From assembly GCA_904501675.1 (NCBI GenBank), contig CAJGCL010000101.1, positions 1 through 6,989 of the forward strand: a DNA stretch of 6,989 nucleotides. Reading direction: 5' to 3'. The notes under the pieces were generated by a model. The model was not told where the DNA came from and made no database searches. It worked only from the letters and a program-made list of their open reading frames with translations. Shown here in pieces: positions 5,261 to 6,989 of the stretch. Both the position numbers and the translations under genes were made by a program. Each line of letters opens with the position of its first letter. Positions within the stretch are counted from its first letter, which is position 1. Source of the stretch: Clostridiaceae bacterium (lineage in GTDB: Bacteria; Bacillota; Clostridia; Oscillospirales; Acutalibacteraceae).

Positions 5261-5300
5261 GACACTCCGAAGGTGTATACAGATACTCCGAGTGGGTGCC
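5261..5300. repeat. Dyad-rich element between the two terminators
   Basis: The segment has two related halves, GACACTCCGAAGGTGTATAC (5261-5280) and AGATACTCCGAGTGGGTGCC (5281-5300), which share ACTCCGA. The centre can pair (GGTGTAT with ATACTCC around ACAG, one mismatch), and the ends are roughly complementary (GACACTCC with GGGTGCC). It encodes nothing convincing and is not part of either flanking terminator. It could be a short dispersed hairpin repeat; only one copy is in the window. Confidence 0.45.
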
Positions 5301-5310
5301 AAAATGACTA

Positions 5311-5340
5311 AAAAGACGACTGCCTAAACAGTCGTCTTTT
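5311..5340 (-). terminator. Terminator of ilvE, probably bidirectional
   Basis: AAAAGACGACTG (5311-5322) pairs perfectly with CAGTCGTCTTTT (5329-5340), a 12-bp stem with a 6-base loop. On the minus strand CTTTTTAGT follows, ending ilvE transcripts 23 bases after the stop codon. On the plus strand it also ends in TTTTGTT, so it could back up the terminator at 5166-5210. Confidence 0.88.
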
Positions 5341-5355
5341 GTTCTGCGCAAAATA
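5336..5355 (+). repeat. 20-bp direct repeat, second copy (first at 5199-5218)
   Basis: Exact copy of 5199-5218, offset by 137 bases. It joins the right arm of the ilvE terminator to the region just before the ilvE stop. The adjacent TGAAGCTTTT (5355-5364) is the reverse complement of AAAAGCTTCA (5228-5237) near the first copy, so the 117-bp segment between the repeats also has weak inverted ends. Confidence 0.85.
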
Positions 5356-5363
5356 TGAAGCTT

Positions 5364-6440
5364 TTAGTTTACTTTAACTATCCAGCCGTTCTTATCTTCC
5401 TTCTTGCCCCACTGAATACCTGTGAGCTCATCATAAAGGAACTGAGCAACAGGACCAATTTTTGAATCGTTAATAACGATATGCTCATCACCATCAATAT
5501 ACTCACCAACAGGAGAGATAACTGCAGCTGTACCTGTACCGAAGGATTCGGTAAGCTTGCCTGCCTTATAAGCTTCTTTAACCTCGTCGATAGAAAGCTT
5601 TCTTTCCTCAACCTTGTAACCGTTTGCCTTAAGAACTTCAATGCAAGAAGCTCTTGTAACACCGGGAAGGATGTTACCATCTACAAGAGTTGGTGTAATA
5701 ACAACATCATCAATAACGAAGAAAACGTTCATAGCACCAACCTCGTCGATGTACTTTCTTTCAACGCCATCAAGCCAGAGAACCTGAGCATAGCCCATTT
5801 TATCAGCCTTTTCCTGACCGATAAGAGATGCAGCGTAGTTACCACCGCACTTAGCAATACCTGTACCGCCCTTAACGCAGCGAACATATTCTCTCTCGAT
5901 GAAAATCTTAACAGGGTCCATACCGTTTGCATAGTATGAGCCAACAGGTGAAAGAATTATGCAGAAAATGTAGCTGTGAGAAGCGTGAACACCAAGGAAA
6001 GCATCTGTAGCAATAATGAAAGGACGGATATAAAGTGATGTTCCATCGTTATGAGGAACCCAATCCTTATCAACGTCAACAACAGCCTTGATAGCCTCAA
6101 GAGCTAAATCAGGGTCAATGCGAGGAACGCAAAGTCTGTCGCAAGTGTTGTTCATTCTTTCAATATTCTTCTGAGGACGGAAAAGCTGAATGCTGCCATC
6201 TGCAGTTCTGTATGCCTTAAGACCTTCGAAAAGCTCCTGTGCATAGTGGAAAACCATTGATGATGGGTCAAGCTGAAGAGGACCGTAAGGAACGATTCTT
6301 CCATCGTGCCAGCCCTGACCTTCATCATAGTTCATAACAAACATATGGTCTGTAAAAATCTTACCGAAGCCAAGCTTGCTTTCGTCTGCAGGCTTTGCTT
6401 TTGGTGTTGTTGTTTTTTCAATTTTAAAATTGTAGCTCAT
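5364..6440 (-). CDS. ilvE: Branched-chain amino acid aminotransferase
   Basis: A cytoplasmic PLP enzyme that interconverts valine, leucine or isoleucine plus 2-oxoglutarate with the branched 2-oxoacids plus glutamate. At 358 residues it fits the fold-type IV, longer-form BCAT group that includes B. subtilis YbgE/YwaA and the mammalian enzymes. Visible marks are the N-terminal LGFGKIFTDHMF, QELFEGLKAYR (68-78), LYIRPF (136-141), the PLP-binding lysine K197 in GGTGIAKCGGNYAAS, EVGAMNVFFV (233-242), PGVTR (259-263) and ESFGTGTAAVISP (298-310). The ATG is supported by AGAGG about 9 bases upstream. It follows the 2-oxoacid oxidoreductase gamma gene by 35 bp with no terminator between, so the two are probably co-transcribed. 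It ends with its own terminator. No frameshift or missing motif is seen. Confidence 0.97.
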   Translation of the reverse strand: MSYNFKIEKTTTPKAKPADESKLGFGKIFTDHMFVMNYDEGQGWHDGRIVPYGPLQLDPSSMVFHYAQELFEGLKAYRTADGSIQLFRPQKNIERMNNTCDRLCVPRIDPDLALEAIKAVVDVDKDWVPHNDGTSLYIRPFIIATDAFLGVHASHSYIFCIILSPVGSYYANGMDPVKIFIEREYVRCVKGGTGIAKCGGNYAASLIGQEKADKMGYAQVLWLDGVERKYIDEVGAMNVFFVIDDVVITPTLVDGNILPGVTRASCIEVLKANGYKVEERKLSIDEVKEAYKAGKLTESFGTGTAAVISPVGEYIDGDEHIVINDSKIGPVAQFLYDELTGIQWGKKEDKNGWIVKVN

Positions 6441-6475
6441 TGAAAATACCTCTTTTCAATTCAATATGCAATTAA

Positions 6476-6989
6476 TTAATAATCATAACCAAGCTTAAGA
6501 GCTGTTTTATTTACTTCAAGTAAATCCTGATGACGAGCAGAAACAACCTTTGAGAGAGGTGCATCAATGCCGTCAAAACCAATCATCGGAACTTCCTTAA
6601 GAAGCTTACCGGTTATAATCATATTTGCAAGGGTGCTCATACCCTTTTCATTTGCGATTTCTGTAGCAGGAATATAGAAAACCTCTACATCTGTACGTTC
6701 AACCTTACGTGTGATAAGAGTTGAGTCAACGAAGATTTTACCACCAGATACAACTTCATTTTCGTACTTATCAAGTGAAGGAAGGTTCATTGCAACAAGA
6801 ACATCAGGTTTGCCAACAATTGGAGAACCGATAGGCTCATCACTTACGATTACGCTACAGTTAGCTGTACCGCCACGCATTTCAGGACCATATGAAGGAA
6901 GCCATGAAACCTGCTTGTTTTCAAGAAGACCCTTATATGCAACGAATTTACCTGCAAAAAGGATACCCTGACCGCCGAAGCCAGCAAAA
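6476..6989 (-). CDS. 2-oxoacid:ferredoxin oxidoreductase, gamma subunit, N-terminus cut off by window edge
   Basis: This is the gamma subunit of a ferredoxin-dependent oxidoreductase that interconverts a 2-oxoacid plus CoA with acyl-CoA, CO2 and reduced ferredoxin. The frame is open to the right edge; 170 residues are visible, and perhaps 6-10 are missing. The first visible residues, FAGFGGQGILFAGKFVA, are the family's glycine-rich start. WLPSYGPEMRGGTANCSVIVS follows, the strongly conserved 'YGPE.RGG.a' segment, then GSPIVGKPDVLVAMN. Length is near the usual 180. The alpha and beta subunits would be expected upstream, beyond the window. The motifs do not separate 2-oxoglutarate (Kor), 2-oxoisovalerate (Vor) and other types. 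The ilvE gene directly downstream favours a branched-chain or 2-oxoglutarate enzyme, by context only. Confidence 0.92.
   Translation of the reverse strand, partial: FAGFGGQGILFAGKFVAYKGLLENKQVSWLPSYGPEMRGGTANCSVIVSDEPIGSPIVGKPDVLVAMNLPSLDKYENEVVSGGKIFVDSTLITRKVERTDVEVFYIPATEIANEKGMSTLANMIITGKLLKEVPMIGFDGIDAPLSKVVSARHQDLLEVNKTALKLGYDY

Noticed and set aside
5145..5327. A 60-codon plus-strand frame after the C_GCAxxG_C_C gene
   Set aside because: It runs through a terminator hairpin and the dyad element, has no ribosome binding site, and its composition follows the repeats.
5481..5939. A 152-codon plus-strand frame opposite ilvE
   Set aside because: It lies wholly antisense to a complete, well-conserved aminotransferase gene and has a Cys/Asn-rich composition typical of shadow frames; no ribosome binding site was seen.
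6711..6971. A plus-strand frame opposite the oxidoreductase gamma subunit
   Set aside because: The minus-strand frame carries clear family motifs across the same interval; the plus frame is a shadow.

Overview
The window suggests an AT-rich, endospore-forming Firmicute of class Clostridia, most likely a Ruminococcaceae/Oscillospiraceae-type gut or rumen anaerobe. The reasons are a spoIIE gene, a ferredoxin-dependent 2-oxoacid oxidoreductase subunit, a C_GCAxxG_C_C redox protein, Shine-Dalgarno-led genes and TTGACA/TATAAT-type promoters. Species assignment is inference. Both ends cut through genes.

Layout. (1) Positions 1-1913, minus strand: the N-terminal three quarters of spoIIE, running off the left edge, with a Spo0A-box-like site and a plausible promoter upstream. 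(2) 2051-2685, minus: two small genes. The upstream one resembles the DUF7336 family and has a strong promoter. The downstream one is an unrecognised acidic 90-residue protein whose ribosome binding site is buried in the 3' arm of the upstream gene's terminator-like hairpin. (3) 2723-3114, minus: an intact tRNA-Arg(CCT) with its own promoter and terminator, followed by a broken second copy. That copy is interrupted by about 90 bp carrying two hairpin repeats and ends in a second terminator. (4) 3121-4619, minus: a two-gene membrane glycosylation operon, a GtrB/DPM1-like polyprenyl-phosphate glycosyltransferase followed by a GtrA-family membrane protein, with promoter and terminator. (5) 4637-5210, plus: one divergently transcribed C_GCAxxG_C_C gene. 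(6) 5153-5363: a convergent intergenic region with two terminator hairpins that share a 20-bp direct repeat and enclose another dyad-rich element. (7) 5364-6989, minus: a 2-oxoacid:ferredoxin oxidoreductase gamma subunit (cut by the right edge) followed 35 bp later by ilvE.

How the genes work together. The oxidoreductase and IlvE probably interconvert branched-chain amino acids, 2-oxoacids and acyl-CoAs. The GT2/GtrA pair probably loads and flips a lipid-linked sugar for envelope glycosylation. SpoIIE acts in forespore sigma-F activation. I see no defence system, CRISPR array or transposase. The least explained parts are the disrupted tRNA-Arg copy with its hairpin repeats, the hairpin over the start of the 90-residue gene, and the duplicated terminator flanks.
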